A stretch of DNA of 64,000 nt from Sulfitobacter sp. M39. Its GTDB lineage: Bacteria > Pseudomonadota > Alphaproteobacteria > Rhodobacterales > Rhodobacteraceae. Made by a program: the position numbers and the translations under genes. This document shows, in pieces, positions 1 to 8,366 of the stretch. How positions within the stretch are numbered: the stretch's first letter is position 1; the number at the start of each line of letters is the position of its first letter. The stretch spans positions 1,364,001-1,428,000 of the forward strand of contig NZ_WMDZ01000001.1 of assembly GCF_021735935.1 (NCBI RefSeq), read 5' to 3'. A model generated the notes under the pieces. It was not told the origin of the DNA. It saw nothing but the letters and a program-made list of their open reading frames with translations, and did no database searches.

Positions 1-406
1 GGGCTGCAGCAAGCGCATCGATCAGATTGGCGGTGCCGTCCGTGTCAGCCAAAGTCAGCGGTCGCATCGCGCCGGTCACGATCACAGGCTGCGCCAGACC
101 GGGCAGCGCAAGGCACAGGGCGGCGGCGGTATAGGCCAGCGTATCCGTCCCGTGGGTCACAACGAAGCCGTCAAAGCGGCCCCGATGCTGATGGATGGTC
201 TGCGCGATGCGCGCCCAATCCTGCGCCGTGGCGAGCGCGGAATCGATCAGCGGATCAAGGCGCAGTACTTCGACCTCTCCGGTGACCTTGCCGCTGGCCA
301 CCAGCGCTGCGACCGCATCTTCGACCACCCCGTCGCGAGGGGCGAAACCGTCGGGGGTCTGGGCCATGCCAATCGTGCCGCCGGTGTGGATCAAGAGTGT
401 CGCCAT
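1..406 (-). CDS. asparaginase, N-terminal part (cut by window edge)
   Basis: The reverse strand from the ATG at 404-406 reads 135 codons of an L-asparaginase/glutaminase and runs off the left edge, so only the N-terminal part is seen. Residues 7-14 read HTGGTIGM, the first catalytic motif; the Thr just before GG (Thr8) is the expected nucleophile. Residues 84-88 read THGTD, the second catalytic motif with the Thr-Asp pair. No signal peptide is visible, so it is probably cytoplasmic. The family hydrolyses asparagine to aspartate and ammonia. It is divergent from the hydrolase gene starting at 612. Whether it is asparagine-specific cannot be told from this part. Confidence 0.9.
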   Translation of the reverse strand, partial: MATLLIHTGGTIGMAQTPDGFAPRDGVVEDAVAALVASGKVTGEVEVLRLDPLIDSALATAQDWARIAQTIHQHRGRFDGFVVTHGTDTLAYTAAALCLALPGLAQPVIVTGAMRPLTLADTDGTANLIDALAAA

Positions 407-553
407 GCTGCGCCCTTTGTGTTGATTGCCGCCCAATATGCCCCATCCGGAGCCCTGCAAAAACTGCCGCAGGCGGACCAGAAGCGCCCGTCGCTGTCAA
501 GCCTGCTTGCCGTCAGCGCATGAGGCCAAACCCGCCATGACGTGACATCCGGC

Positions 554-584
554 TTGACGGGCAGGGTGCGGCGGCGCGTATATA
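554..584 (+). promoter_or_regulatory. candidate sigma70-type promoter
   Basis: TTGACG at 554-559 and TATATA at 579-584 lie upstream of the hydrolase start at 612. The spacer is 19 bases, longer than the optimum, so this is only a candidate. Confidence 0.3.
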
Positions 585-611
585 CGCCCGACACGACCGG
601 AAGGCCCCCAG

Positions 612-1688
612 ATGCGCACACCGACCCGCCGCCACTTTATCGCCCTTGCCAGTGCGGGTGCCGTCGCCGGATGTGGCGGGCAGGGCGGGTTCTCTGTCGT
701 TGATCCGGACCACACCAGCGCAGGTGTAGGGGCGGATGTGGGCGCGGGCGTGCAACAGCTGCTCGTTGCGACCACACGCACCGCCGATCCCGCGCCGATC
801 GCCTATGGGGCGGGGCGGGCCAAAACGCTGGATTTCGCGCGGCTTGCCATCTCGATCCCGCCAAACCACGAGGTCGGTCAGATCGAACGCAGCCGCGGAT
901 CGCGGGCCGACCCGGCACGCCATTTCGCCCTCACCGGGGCAGAGACCTTGCCGGATCTGGAGGCGCTGGTCTCCGCCGCCCGCGCCGCGTCGACACCGGG
1001 GCAAGAGGCGGTCTTGTTCGTGCACGGCTATAACAACAGCTTTGCCAAGGCCGCGTATCGTCATGCGCAGGTGGCGTGGGATTATGAACTAAAGGGGCCG
1101 CAGATCCATTTTTCGTGGTCGTCAGCAGCGAACCCGTTCGAATATACCTATGACCGCGACAGCGTGCTGATCGCCCGCGATGCGCTGGCGACATTGCTGC
1201 GGCGCCTGCTGCGCGAGGACGGGCTGCGCGTATCGCTGGTGGGGCATTCGATGGGCGGGCTGCTGATTATGGAGACGTTGCGACAGATCGCGCTGAGCGG
1301 GGACCGCGCCCTGCTGGACCGTTTGTCGGCGACGACGCTGATCTCGCCTGATATTGATATGGATCTGTTCCGTGCACAGGCCCGTGCGCTTGGCCAGTTG
1401 CCGCAGCCCTTTACCGTGGCGATTGCACAGAACGACCGGCTGTTGCGCCTGTCGTCGGGCTTGTCAGGGGGTGCCGCGCGTTTGGGATCGGTAGAGGAAA
1501 TGAACCAGCTTGAAGGGCTTGGCGTCTTCGTGATGGATATGACGGGTATCGCCGACACGGGCAGCAATCACTTCCTGCCGGGCACCTCGGCCTCTGCCAT
1601 TGCGCTGATAAAGGGGTTGCGAGACGCCGATGCGCTGGCCCCGCAATCCCTGTCGGTCGGACCGGTGAGCATCAAGCTGGGCGGGTAG
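612..1688 (+). CDS. DUF900-type alpha/beta hydrolase lipoprotein
   Basis: A 358-residue predicted lipoprotein of the alpha/beta hydrolase fold, DUF900 type. The N-terminus has two arginines, a hydrophobic stretch and a lipobox AVAGC with Cys21, so it is likely exported and lipid-anchored. LFVHGYNNSF at 135-144 is the oxyanion-hole region. GHSMGG at 211-216 is the nucleophile elbow with Ser213. The later ISPDIDMD and SNHFLPG stretches fit the acid and catalytic His. The family is assumed to be esterase or lipase-like, but its substrate is unknown. Its 3' end overlaps the convergent gamma-glutamyl hydrolase gene by 17 bases. Confidence 0.8.
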   Translation: MRTPTRRHFIALASAGAVAGCGGQGGFSVVDPDHTSAGVGADVGAGVQQLLVATTRTADPAPIAYGAGRAKTLDFARLAISIPPNHEVGQIERSRGSRADPARHFALTGAETLPDLEALVSAARAASTPGQEAVLFVHGYNNSFAKAAYRHAQVAWDYELKGPQIHFSWSSAANPFEYTYDRDSVLIARDALATLLRRLLREDGLRVSLVGHSMGGLLIMETLRQIALSGDRALLDRLSATTLISPDIDMDLFRAQARALGQLPQPFTVAIAQNDRLLRLSSGLSGGAARLGSVEEMNQLEGLGVFVMDMTGIADTGSNHFLPGTSASAIALIKGLRDADALAPQSLSVGPVSIKLGG

Positions 1689-2280
1689 CCGCGTCGCCGG
1701 CCAGGCCCGCCGCTGACATGGCCGCCCGAAGCGCTGTGCTAAAGCGCGCCATCATCCTGCCATCCTCTGCCAAGCAGCGGCGCAGGGATCGGGGCAGTTC
1801 CAACTGCACGCCCGCGCCGCTGCGGGTACGGTTGCAGATGTTGCTGGGGTGTACGCCGGGCAGGGCCGTGTTCAGCGCGGCCCCAAACCCCGCCGCGCGC
1901 AATGCGTCGCCCACAGCATCCCGCAGGATTTCGTCACGCCCGCCCAGCCAGACCGTGTCGGTGCCATCATCCTTGCGCCCGTGAATGGCGATCGACGTGT
2001 CCGCCCCAGCCACCAGTGCCAGCGCCCGAGGTTCATCAAACCGATGCGAGGTGATGTGGTAATCGCCATGCGCCCCGGCGCGCAGCGCTTCGAACAGATA
2101 GAACGACAGATCATCCCCAGCAACAGCCCGTGCGATGCTTGCCGTTTCCGGTTCGATCGTCCCGCCGTGGGGCGCAAGGATCGCGACGCATGTGCCGCGA
2201 TCCTGCACGGTGATACGGTAGTCCCGGTCGTGATCATGCGCCGCGGCGAGCGTGGCGAAATCAGGGTAGCGGTCGGCCAT
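1672..2280 (-). CDS. poly-gamma-glutamate hydrolase family protein
   Basis: A 202-residue protein matching the poly-gamma-glutamate hydrolase family (DUF867), zinc peptidases best known from Bacillus phages, where they digest the polyglutamate capsule. Seen in the sequence: APHGG with His38 followed by Glu43, HITSH at 75-79, AIHGR around His100, and the hallmark GVHPSNICNR at 142-151 followed by GVQLELPR at 157-164. No signal peptide is evident, so it seems cytoplasmic. It starts 3 bases after the stop of the upstream amidotransferase gene, so the two are probably co-transcribed. The bacterial substrate is unknown; a gamma-linked glutamyl peptide is an inference from the family. Confidence 0.82.
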   Translation of the reverse strand: MADRYPDFATLAAAHDHDRDYRITVQDRGTCVAILAPHGGTIEPETASIARAVAGDDLSFYLFEALRAGAHGDYHITSHRFDEPRALALVAGADTSIAIHGRKDDGTDTVWLGGRDEILRDAVGDALRAAGFGAALNTALPGVHPSNICNRTRSGAGVQLELPRSLRRCLAEDGRMMARFSTALRAAMSAAGLAGDAATRPA

Positions 2281-2283
2281 CGT

Positions 2284-3234
2284 CTATACGTCCAGCTTGG
2301 TGATCGTTTTGCTGATCTTGCCGCCGTCGCGACGCAGGCTCACCATCTCTCCGAAGCGGATGTGCAGCCAGTCGGAACCATCCTCGGTCAACGGTTCAGA
2401 CGCGAAAATGGCCGAGGTCGCTTCGCCTTCGGGGCTGGCATCGACCTTGTAGCTGTCGGCGTAGTCCTCAAAATTCTCGCCCATTAACAGGTACATCGGC
2501 TCAAGCAGCATTGACAGGGAATAGTCATCGGTGCCGGGGCCGGCCTTGCGCAGCTCTTGCCAGTCGCCTTCGGGCGCGGTTTCGCCCTTGTGGCCGGCCC
2601 CATAGTTCACGCCGATGATCCGGTCGGTGGACACCAGCGCGATCTTCAACTTGGTCAGGGCGACCAGATCCAGTTTGCGCATCGCCTGCAAGACGGCATC
2701 AAGCAGCTTCTCGAACGCCGCCTGCACGTCGTCATCGCTATCGCCTTCCAGCAGGGACAGCAGCAGCACGTAGAAGAATTCCGTGTCCGTCGTGCCTTTC
2801 ATCTGCCGCAGGAAATCGTCTTTGCACAGGGGCAGCAATTCGCGCTGCAGCAGCCGCCAATGGGGCAGGGCTCCGTTTTGCGCGATGATCCACGGGGTGC
2901 CCTTGAACGAGAAGGGGTGGCAGTTCTCGTCCGCCAGCACGTTGCGTGCGTCATAGGCCGCGGCGCGGACATGGGCGAGCATGGTGCTTGCCTGCAAGCT
3001 GGGGATGATGCCGGGGGCGTTGTCATCGTGGAACGCGGCCATAGGGCGGTGATATAACAGCGGTTCCTCGGGCTTCAGCAGATGCGCGCTCCATAATCCG
3101 AAGCCCCAACCAGCCAGCTGCAGGTTCGGGTGCAGCTCGGGGTCAAGGCTTTGGTTGATCAGGCTGTTTTCCGGCTTGATCAGCAGGCTTTCAAGCGGGA
3201 TTTCAGGCCCGATATAGGCGAGAACGCGGCACAT
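2284..3234 (-). CDS. class II glutamine amidotransferase
   Basis: A 316-residue stand-alone class II (Ntn-type) glutamine amidotransferase. It begins MCRVLAYIGP, so Cys2 becomes the N-terminal nucleophile after Met removal; this fixes the start. Other family landmarks are HVRAA at 88-92, NCHPF at 104-108, AQNGAL at 118-123 (usually AHNG) and GTTDTE further on. The fold releases ammonia from glutamine or cleaves gamma-glutamyl amides. No synthetase domain is fused, so the acceptor is not identifiable. It resembles the YafJ/EgtC-like group, but no ergothioneine gene is nearby. It is followed after 3 bases by the poly-gamma-glutamate hydrolase gene. Confidence 0.85.
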   Translation of the reverse strand: MCRVLAYIGPEIPLESLLIKPENSLINQSLDPELHPNLQLAGWGFGLWSAHLLKPEEPLLYHRPMAAFHDDNAPGIIPSLQASTMLAHVRAAAYDARNVLADENCHPFSFKGTPWIIAQNGALPHWRLLQRELLPLCKDDFLRQMKGTTDTEFFYVLLLSLLEGDSDDDVQAAFEKLLDAVLQAMRKLDLVALTKLKIALVSTDRIIGVNYGAGHKGETAPEGDWQELRKAGPGTDDYSLSMLLEPMYLLMGENFEDYADSYKVDASPEGEATSAIFASEPLTEDGSDWLHIRFGEMVSLRRDGGKISKTITKLDV

Positions 3235-3344
3235 AGCTTTCCTATCACATCAAGGGTCGATCACGGGCACCACCAAGCGGCGGCATCCCGTATCATTCTG
3301 TCAGCTCAAGTAGGGCGGCGCGGGTCAAAGGCCAGATCGGCCAA

Positions 3345-3650
3345 TCAGAAGGGGCGGACACCTGCGCATTTGGCAGGGCCTTCCGGCATATGCAGACGGT
3401 CGCGGGTCAGCGTGTTGCGCTCGCAGCGCGACAGGTGCTGTTTTGCGGCATCCGTATCGCCACTGAACCGCTGCAAGGCGCGCTGCCACGCCCGCAGGGC
3501 AGAGCGTGCGGACCAAGGCAATGCCGCTTGGGCCAGCCAGCCGCGCAGTTCCGGCGGCAAGCGGTCATAGGCGGCCATCGGGTCCTGCGTGCGGCGGCGT
3601 GCGGCAAGGCTGCTGCGGCAGTTGGGCTGGCGAAGGGTGGTTTTCGGCAT
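3345..3650 (-). CDS. DUF6525 family small protein
   Basis: A 101-residue basic protein with no signal peptide or membrane segment. The core around residues 25-60 (AAYDRLPPELRGWLAQAALP, then a Trp- and Arg-rich helix) matches my memory of DUF6525, a small family seen mostly in Rhodobacterales. Its function is unknown. It contains several cysteines near the middle and C-terminus but no clear metal motif. It lies alone between the amidotransferase and zinT genes, all on the minus strand, with only a weak ribosome binding site. The family call is from recognition of the conserved core only. Confidence 0.6.
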   Translation of the reverse strand: MPKTTLRQPNCRSSLAARRRTQDPMAAYDRLPPELRGWLAQAALPWSARSALRAWQRALQRFSGDTDAAKQHLSRCERNTLTRDRLHMPEGPAKCAGVRPF

Positions 3651-3715
3651 GGTACTTTTGTCGCTGGAAGCAAGGGGTGCGCCGCCACCGCCAAGGCGTG
3701 CAGCGGCGCAGGAAG

Positions 3716-4414
3716 TCAGTGCGCCTGCATCTCGGCAGAGATGTCGGCGGGGCTTAGGGCCGCGGGGTAATATGTCGGCCAGTTGGTGACCTCTTTCAGC
3801 AGGTCCGCGCGATCATCCCCCCAATAAAGGTGATAGTGATCTGCCTTGGCGGGCGCGATCTTGTGGTCGCTGAATTGAAAGAACATCGGAGCCTCGGCGT
3901 CGCCGCTGACCTTTTCAAAGATATAACGCACACCGCGATTACCCTTTTCATAGGTCAACACCTCGAAGCCATCGCTTTCATACCGCCCCTGCACCGATGT
4001 CTCGCCCGTGTAGAAGGTCGCGGTATCGCCCGAGAATACGATCCGGTCGACATCGGTGGCATAGCCGGTGGCGTAATAGGCTTTGTATTCCTCGGCGGTT
4101 TTGTCGCCTTTGGCTGCTTTGGCCGCCATCACCGCGTCCAGATCACCGCTTTGCAGCAGCGGGTAGACGGACTGCCAGTCGCCCTCCCAGTCGGCCAGCG
4201 GGCGCGGTTTGATCTGCGCATCGTCGAAGTAGCCTTTGTAGATGTCGTCGTCGCCGTGGTCATGTTTGTGGCCATGGTCATGGTCGTGGCTGTGATCGTG
4301 GGCTTCGTGGTCATGCGTCTTGTCTTTGGCGTGATCCGCAAGGGCGGGCAAGGCTGTGGCGGCAAGAGAGGTCGCGGCCAGAGCGGAAAGAAATGCGGTG
4401 TGGATGCGGGTCAT
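3716..4414 (-). CDS. zinT: ZinT family periplasmic zinc-binding protein
   Basis: A 232-residue periplasmic protein of the ZinT (YodA) family, which binds zinc (and cadmium) and passes it to the ZnuABC importer under zinc starvation. Residues 1-27 form a signal peptide ending ALPALA. Residues 28-53 are a His/Asp-rich loop resembling that of alphaproteobacterial ZnuA and ZinT proteins. The body starts near IYKGYFDD, contains LADWEGDWQSVYPLL, and ends with DHYHLYWG, typical of the calycin-like ZinT fold. The ATG at 4414 is chosen because GGAG lies about eight bases upstream; the frame stays open further upstream but would carry the Zur box inside the gene. No znuABC genes are in this window. Confidence 0.92.
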   Translation of the reverse strand: MTRIHTAFLSALAATSLAATALPALADHAKDKTHDHEAHDHSHDHDHGHKHDHGDDDIYKGYFDDAQIKPRPLADWEGDWQSVYPLLQSGDLDAVMAAKAAKGDKTAEEYKAYYATGYATDVDRIVFSGDTATFYTGETSVQGRYESDGFEVLTYEKGNRGVRYIFEKVSGDAEAPMFFQFSDHKIAPAKADHYHLYWGDDRADLLKEVTNWPTYYPAALSPADISAEMQAH

Positions 4415-4448
4415 CGTGGGCTCCATTAGGATCAGGTGGAAAGTGTAG

Positions 4449-4466
4449 GTTATGTTATAACGTAAC
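4449..4466. promoter_or_regulatory. Zur-box-like palindrome upstream of zinT
   Basis: GTTATGTTATAACGTAAC is an 18-base inverted repeat (8 of 9 positions pair between the half sites). It closely matches the alphaproteobacterial Zur operator and sits 35 bases before the zinT start, where it would overlap the promoter. Zinc repression of zinT is the likely meaning. Confidence 0.8.
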
Positions 4467-4631
4467 TGTTTCGCGAGACGCAAGCCAGCTGGAAGCAAAA
4501 GATTTCTATTCTTGACTAACTGCCCAAGGCGTAGGGCCGGGGTGCGATTGCCGGTGATGGGCTTGAGAAAGCGCCAAGTTGCTATGCGCACGGCGGCAGT
4601 TCGTACGATGATCGCGATTTACGTCAGATAT

Positions 4632-4645
4632 AATCGTATACGATT
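4632..4645. promoter_or_regulatory. perfect palindrome, candidate GntR operator
   Basis: AATCGTATACGATT is a perfect 14-base palindrome, followed at 4652-4660 by a further ATCGTATTT half site. It lies 49-62 bases before the gntR start at 4694. Position and form suit an autoregulatory operator for the GntR protein. Confidence 0.55.
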
Positions 4646-4693
4646 TACATGATCGTATTTATTTGGCATGGTGTGTTTCGAAAGGGGCGCATC

Positions 4694-5464
4694 ATGAGAC
4701 TTCGGCAATCGAAATCGGACATTTTATTCGATCGGCTTCGCCACGATATCCTGTCGCTGGATCTGGCACCGGGCATGGCGCTGCGCCTACCGGCCCTGTC
4801 GGACCGCTATGCCATCGGCCTGACGCCGCTGCGCGAATGTCTGAACCGGCTGGCAGCTGAACAGCTTGTCGTGCCCGAGCATAACAAGGGCTTTTGCGTC
4901 ACCCCGCTGACCCGTGCCGATCTGCTGGACCTGGAACGCAGCCGCGATGCCATCGAAGGCGCGATGCTGGCCCATTCCGTCAGCCACGCGGATGACGCGT
5001 GGGAGGCTGGGGTGATCGGCGCCTATCACCACCTGTCGCAAACTCCCGTGCCCTCGGTGATCCATAATGACGAGGCCTTGGCCCAATGGACACGCCGGCA
5101 TCTGGCCTTTCATCAGGCATTGGTAGCGGGGGCGCGCTCTGATTGGATGGCGCGGTTTGCAGGGCAGTTGCAGGACCAGCTGGGGCGCTACCACCGTTTT
5201 ATTCAGGCGGGCCTGCGCGATCTGACCCAAAGCGCGCCCCCGCTCGCGGCCAAAGCGGCAGAGGTATTCTCTGCCGGTATGGCGCTAGAGCCGCATCGCG
5301 CGCTCTATCAGGCAGCACTTGATCATGATCCGGCGGCGGCGCTTGCGGCCTTTCGCCATCACACCGGCCTTAGCATCGCCGCGTTCGAGGAGCTTTCGAC
5401 GCTGATGCCGGCCCATTCGCCCTTTGCAAGAACCCTCGGCCCCCAATCGGAGCACCCCGCATGA
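4694..5464 (+). CDS. GntR/FadR-type regulator, probable kynurenine pathway control
   Basis: A 256-residue regulator with an N-terminal winged helix-turn-helix (about 9-70, with [20 protein letters not shown] as the recognition region) and a C-terminal all-helical FCD-type ligand domain (about 75-215). The start at 4694 is set by AAGGGG seven bases upstream; an in-frame start at 4649 would lack such a site. The stop overlaps the start of tryptophan 2,3-dioxygenase by four bases (ATGA), and kynureninase follows. The regulator is therefore the first gene of the operon and probably senses tryptophan, kynurenine or anthranilate; that ligand is inference. The 4632-4645 palindrome is the likely binding site. 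Confidence 0.85.
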   Translation: MRLRQSKSDILFDRLRHDILSLDLAPGMALRLPALSDRYAIGLTPLRECLNRLAAEQLVVPEHNKGFCVTPLTRADLLDLERSRDAIEGAMLAHSVSHADDAWEAGVIGAYHHLSQTPVPSVIHNDEALAQWTRRHLAFHQALVAGARSDWMARFAGQLQDQLGRYHRFIQAGLRDLTQSAPPLAAKAAEVFSAGMALEPHRALYQAALDHDPAAALAAFRHHTGLSIAAFEELSTLMPAHSPFARTLGPQSEHPA

Positions 5465-6291
5465 CCGGCTACAACCCCGCTGACGAAGGGGCGCAAATGT
5501 CCTTTGCCAAGGATATGTCCTATACCGACTATTTGTCGCTCGACCCGATCCTCGGGGCGCAAAACTGCAAATCCGATGCCCATGACGAGATGCTGTTCAT
5601 CATCCAGCATCAGACCTCAGAGCTATGGATGCGCCTGTGCCTGCACGAGCTGTCGTCGGCGCGCACCCATCTCGCGGCGGGCGATTTTTCGCCTGCGATG
5701 AAGATGCTGACCCGTGTGGCGCGCATCTTTGAACAGCTCAACAGCGCGTGGGATGTGCTGCGCACCATGACCCCCAGTGAATACAGCGATTTCCGCGATG
5801 ACCTTGGCGCGTCCTCGGGGTTCCAGTCGCATCAATACCGGCTGATCGAATTCATCCTCGGCAACCGCAACCGCGCGATGATGAAAGTGCATGAACATCG
5901 CCCCGAACTGCACCACATGCTGACGCAGGAACTGGGCACCAAATCGCTTTATCACGTGGCGCTTGATCTGCTGGCAGAGGCAACGGGGCAAAGCTTTGAC
6001 CCGCAAGTCTATGCGATGGACACGCCTCATGCCGCGAATGATGCGGTGATGCAGGCATGGGTGCGCGTCTACCAAGATCCGCGCGCCCATTGGCAGCTGT
6101 ACGAGCTGGCCGAAAAGCTGGTCGATCTCGAAGACTACTTCCGCCGCTGGCGCTTCAACCATGTGACCACGGTGGAACGCATCATCGGCTTCAAACGCGG
6201 CACGGGCGGCACGTCGGGGGTGAAATACCTGCGCCGGATGCTCGAGGTCGAACTTTTCCCCGAACTCTGGAACGTAAGAGGTGCCCTGTGA
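5461..6291 (+). CDS. kynA: tryptophan 2,3-dioxygenase
   Basis: Heme enzyme that opens the indole ring of L-tryptophan to N-formylkynurenine, the first step of the kynurenine pathway; cytoplasmic. At 276 residues it is the normal bacterial length. Seen: [14 protein letters not shown] with the active-site His50, [17 protein letters not shown], the heme-ligand His234 in [11 protein letters not shown], and the substrate-binding [11 protein letters not shown] near the C-terminus. The start overlaps the gntR stop (ATGA) and the stop overlaps the kynureninase GTG (GTGA), so all three are translationally coupled. No formamidase (kynB) gene is adjacent, although the product needs deformylation before kynureninase can act. 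Confidence 0.96.
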   Translation: MTGYNPADEGAQMSFAKDMSYTDYLSLDPILGAQNCKSDAHDEMLFIIQHQTSELWMRLCLHELSSARTHLAAGDFSPAMKMLTRVARIFEQLNSAWDVLRTMTPSEYSDFRDDLGASSGFQSHQYRLIEFILGNRNRAMMKVHEHRPELHHMLTQELGTKSLYHVALDLLAEATGQSFDPQVYAMDTPHAANDAVMQAWVRVYQDPRAHWQLYELAEKLVDLEDYFRRWRFNHVTTVERIIGFKRGTGGTSGVKYLRRMLEVELFPELWNVRGAL

Positions 6292-7478
6292 CCCGATTGC
6301 CGATGAAAGACCGCTTTTCCCTGCCCGACGGCATGATCTACCTCGATGGGAACTCGCTTGGGCCTCTGCCTGTGGGGACGGCCGAAAAGGTGCAGGACGT
6401 GGTGCAGGCACAATGGGGCGCGCATCTGATCAAGGGCTGGAACCTTGACGGCTGGATGGCGCAGCCCGCAAGGGTCGGCAACCGCATTGCCCGCCTGATC
6501 GGCGCACCCGAGGGCGCGGTCACCATGGGCGACACGCTATCGGTCAAGGTGTTTCAGGCCCTGTCTGCCGCTCTCAAGATGCGCCCTGACCGGCGGGTGA
6601 TCCTGTCGGACAGCGGGAACTTCCCGTCGGACCTGTATATGGCCGAGGGGCTGATCCAGCAGTTGGGGCAAGGCTACGAGCTGCGCATTGTCGCCCCCGA
6701 GGATGTCCCCAGCGCCATGACCGATGACGTGGCTGTCGCGATGATCACCCAAGTGGATTACCGCACAGGCCGCATGCACGACATGGCGCAAGTGACCGCG
6801 GCGGCCCATGGGGCAGGGGCGGTGATGCTGTGGGATCTGGCCCATAGCGCAGGCGCAGTGCCCGTCGATGTCGCGGCCTGCAACGCGGAATTCGCCGTCG
6901 GCTGCACCTATAAATACCTCAACGGCGGGCCGGGGGCCCCTGCGTTCATCTATGCGCGCCCTGATATCGTCGCGGACATCCAGCCCGCTTTGGCTGGATG
7001 GCTGGGGCATGATGCGCCCTTCGCCTTCGAGACCGGATACCGCCCCGCTGCGGGCATCGAGCGCATGCGCGTCGGCACGCCCCCTGTGATCCAGATGACC
7101 GCGCTGGAACATGCGCTTGGGCTTTGGGACGACGTGGATATGGCCGAGCTGCGTGCAAAGTCTGTCGCGTTAAGCGAGCTGTTTATCGCGCTGGTCGAAG
7201 AAAAATGCCCCGAGCTTGTGTTGGCCAGCCCACGGGATGCAAACCAGCGCGGCAGTCAGGTGTCTTTCGCGTCAAAGAACGGGTATGCGGTGATGCAGGC
7301 GTTGATCGCGCGGGACGTGATCGGTGATTTCCGCGCGCCTGACATCATGCGCTTTGGCTTCACGCCTTTGTACATCGACGAAGACGACGTACGTGGCGCG
7401 GTCGACATCCTTGCCGACATCCTTGCGACCCGCAGTTGGGACCGGCCCGAATATCACCAGAAGCGCAACGTGACCTGA
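6288..7478 (+). CDS. kynU: kynureninase
   Basis: PLP enzyme that cleaves kynurenine to anthranilate and alanine. The GTG at 6288 is chosen as start because AAGAGGTG lies just upstream and it overlaps the kynA stop; ATG at 6303 is an alternative. This gives 396 residues, the normal length. Seen: [12 protein letters not shown] at 17-28, the phosphate-binding [10 protein letters not shown] stretch, [12 protein letters not shown] with the Asp that holds the PLP ring, and Lys209 in [12 protein letters not shown] as the Schiff-base lysine. The frame continues open far upstream inside kynA, but that part is not kynureninase-like. Confidence 0.95.
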   Translation: MTRLPMKDRFSLPDGMIYLDGNSLGPLPVGTAEKVQDVVQAQWGAHLIKGWNLDGWMAQPARVGNRIARLIGAPEGAVTMGDTLSVKVFQALSAALKMRPDRRVILSDSGNFPSDLYMAEGLIQQLGQGYELRIVAPEDVPSAMTDDVAVAMITQVDYRTGRMHDMAQVTAAAHGAGAVMLWDLAHSAGAVPVDVAACNAEFAVGCTYKYLNGGPGAPAFIYARPDIVADIQPALAGWLGHDAPFAFETGYRPAAGIERMRVGTPPVIQMTALEHALGLWDDVDMAELRAKSVALSELFIALVEEKCPELVLASPRDANQRGSQVSFASKNGYAVMQALIARDVIGDFRAPDIMRFGFTPLYIDEDDVRGAVDILADILATRSWDRPEYHQKRNVT

Positions 7479-7562
7479 AGGGCCAAGCGACATCGGGACG
7501 CAGCGCTGTGGCGGTGCGTCTTGGTGATGGTGATCCGCGCGGTTGGACGCTATGATCGCGCC

Positions 7563-8279
7563 ATGCTTGATCTTCAGTCGCGCCCAAAATGCAGTGAATG
7601 CCCGATCCGCCACCGCGCCGTTTGTGCGCGGTGCGATGATGATGAACTGCTGATGCTTGAGCAGATCAAGACCTATCGGTCGTTCAAGGCCGGTGATCCG
7701 GTGCTTTGGCGTGGCGACGGTCTGACCTATGTCGCGTCGGTCGTGTCGGGCGTCGCGAGTCTTGGCAAAACGATGGAAGACGGGCGCACCCAGATGGTGG
7801 GGCTGCTTTTCCCGTCGGATTTCATCGGCCGTCCGGGCCGCGCGGCGATTGATTTCGACGTGGTCGCCGTTACCGATGTGACGCTGTGCTGCTTCCAGCG
7901 CAAACCCTTCGAGGCGCTGATCGAAACCACGCCGCATATCGCCCAACGGCTGATGGAGATGGCACTGGATGAGCTGGACGCGGCGCGTGACTGGATGCTG
8001 TTGCTGGGCCGCAAAACCGCGCGCGAAAAGATCGCGACCTTCATTGAAATGCTGGCACGGCGGCAGCAATTGGCCAATGCGGCTACCCCACAGCAAGAGC
8101 TGGTCTTGCCGCTTACACGGCACGAGATCGCCAACTATCTGGGGCTCACGCTTGAAACGGTCAGTCGCCAGCTTGGCGCGATGAAGAAAGAAGGTATCCT
8201 GAACTTTGTCGACCATCGCCGTTTCCGCGTGGCCGATGTGGACGCGCTGCACGCGGCTTCGGGCGATGACTGCGACTAG
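7563..8279 (+). CDS. fnrL: FNR-type oxygen-sensing transcription regulator
   Basis: A 238-residue Crp/FNR-family regulator. Its N-terminus has Cys10, Cys13, Cys21 and Cys24, and there is a Cys109-Cys110 pair in the effector domain. That gives enough ligands for an FNR-type oxygen-labile 4Fe-4S cluster. The C-terminal helix-turn-helix has ETVSRQLGAMKKEGI, with the E..SR residues that read the FNR box TTGAT-N4-ATCAA. ATG at 7563 is preferred because homologues begin just before the cysteines; the frame is open from 7521. A perfect FNR box follows at 8298, in front of the universal stress gene. Symbol fnrL is by analogy to Rhodobacter. Confidence 0.87.
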   Translation: MLDLQSRPKCSECPIRHRAVCARCDDDELLMLEQIKTYRSFKAGDPVLWRGDGLTYVASVVSGVASLGKTMEDGRTQMVGLLFPSDFIGRPGRAAIDFDVVAVTDVTLCCFQRKPFEALIETTPHIAQRLMEMALDELDAARDWMLLLGRKTAREKIATFIEMLARRQQLANAATPQQELVLPLTRHEIANYLGLTLETVSRQLGAMKKEGILNFVDHRRFRVADVDALHAASGDDCD

Positions 8280-8297
8280 GGAAATATTCCCCTTGAT

Positions 8298-8311
8298 TTG
8301 ATCTGTATCAA
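8298..8311. promoter_or_regulatory. FNR box
   Basis: TTGATCTGTATCAA matches the FNR consensus TTGAT-N4-ATCAA at every fixed position. It lies 19 bases after the fnrL stop and 56 bases before the universal stress gene start, the usual distance for activation around -41. Confidence 0.85.
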
Positions 8312-8366
8312 CGACGCAGGGCACCCCAAGGCGTTCACTGTCTGCACCTTCATAGGAGAGTGCGGC

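Noticed and set aside
3716..4591. Longer start for zinT at 4591
   Set aside because: It would place the Zur box inside the coding sequence and put 59 residues in front of the signal peptide; GGAG supports 4414.
8298..8366. Universal stress gene starting at the TTG at 8298
   Set aside because: That TTG lies inside the FNR box. The ATG at 8367 has AGGAGA in front of it and matches the usual N-terminus.
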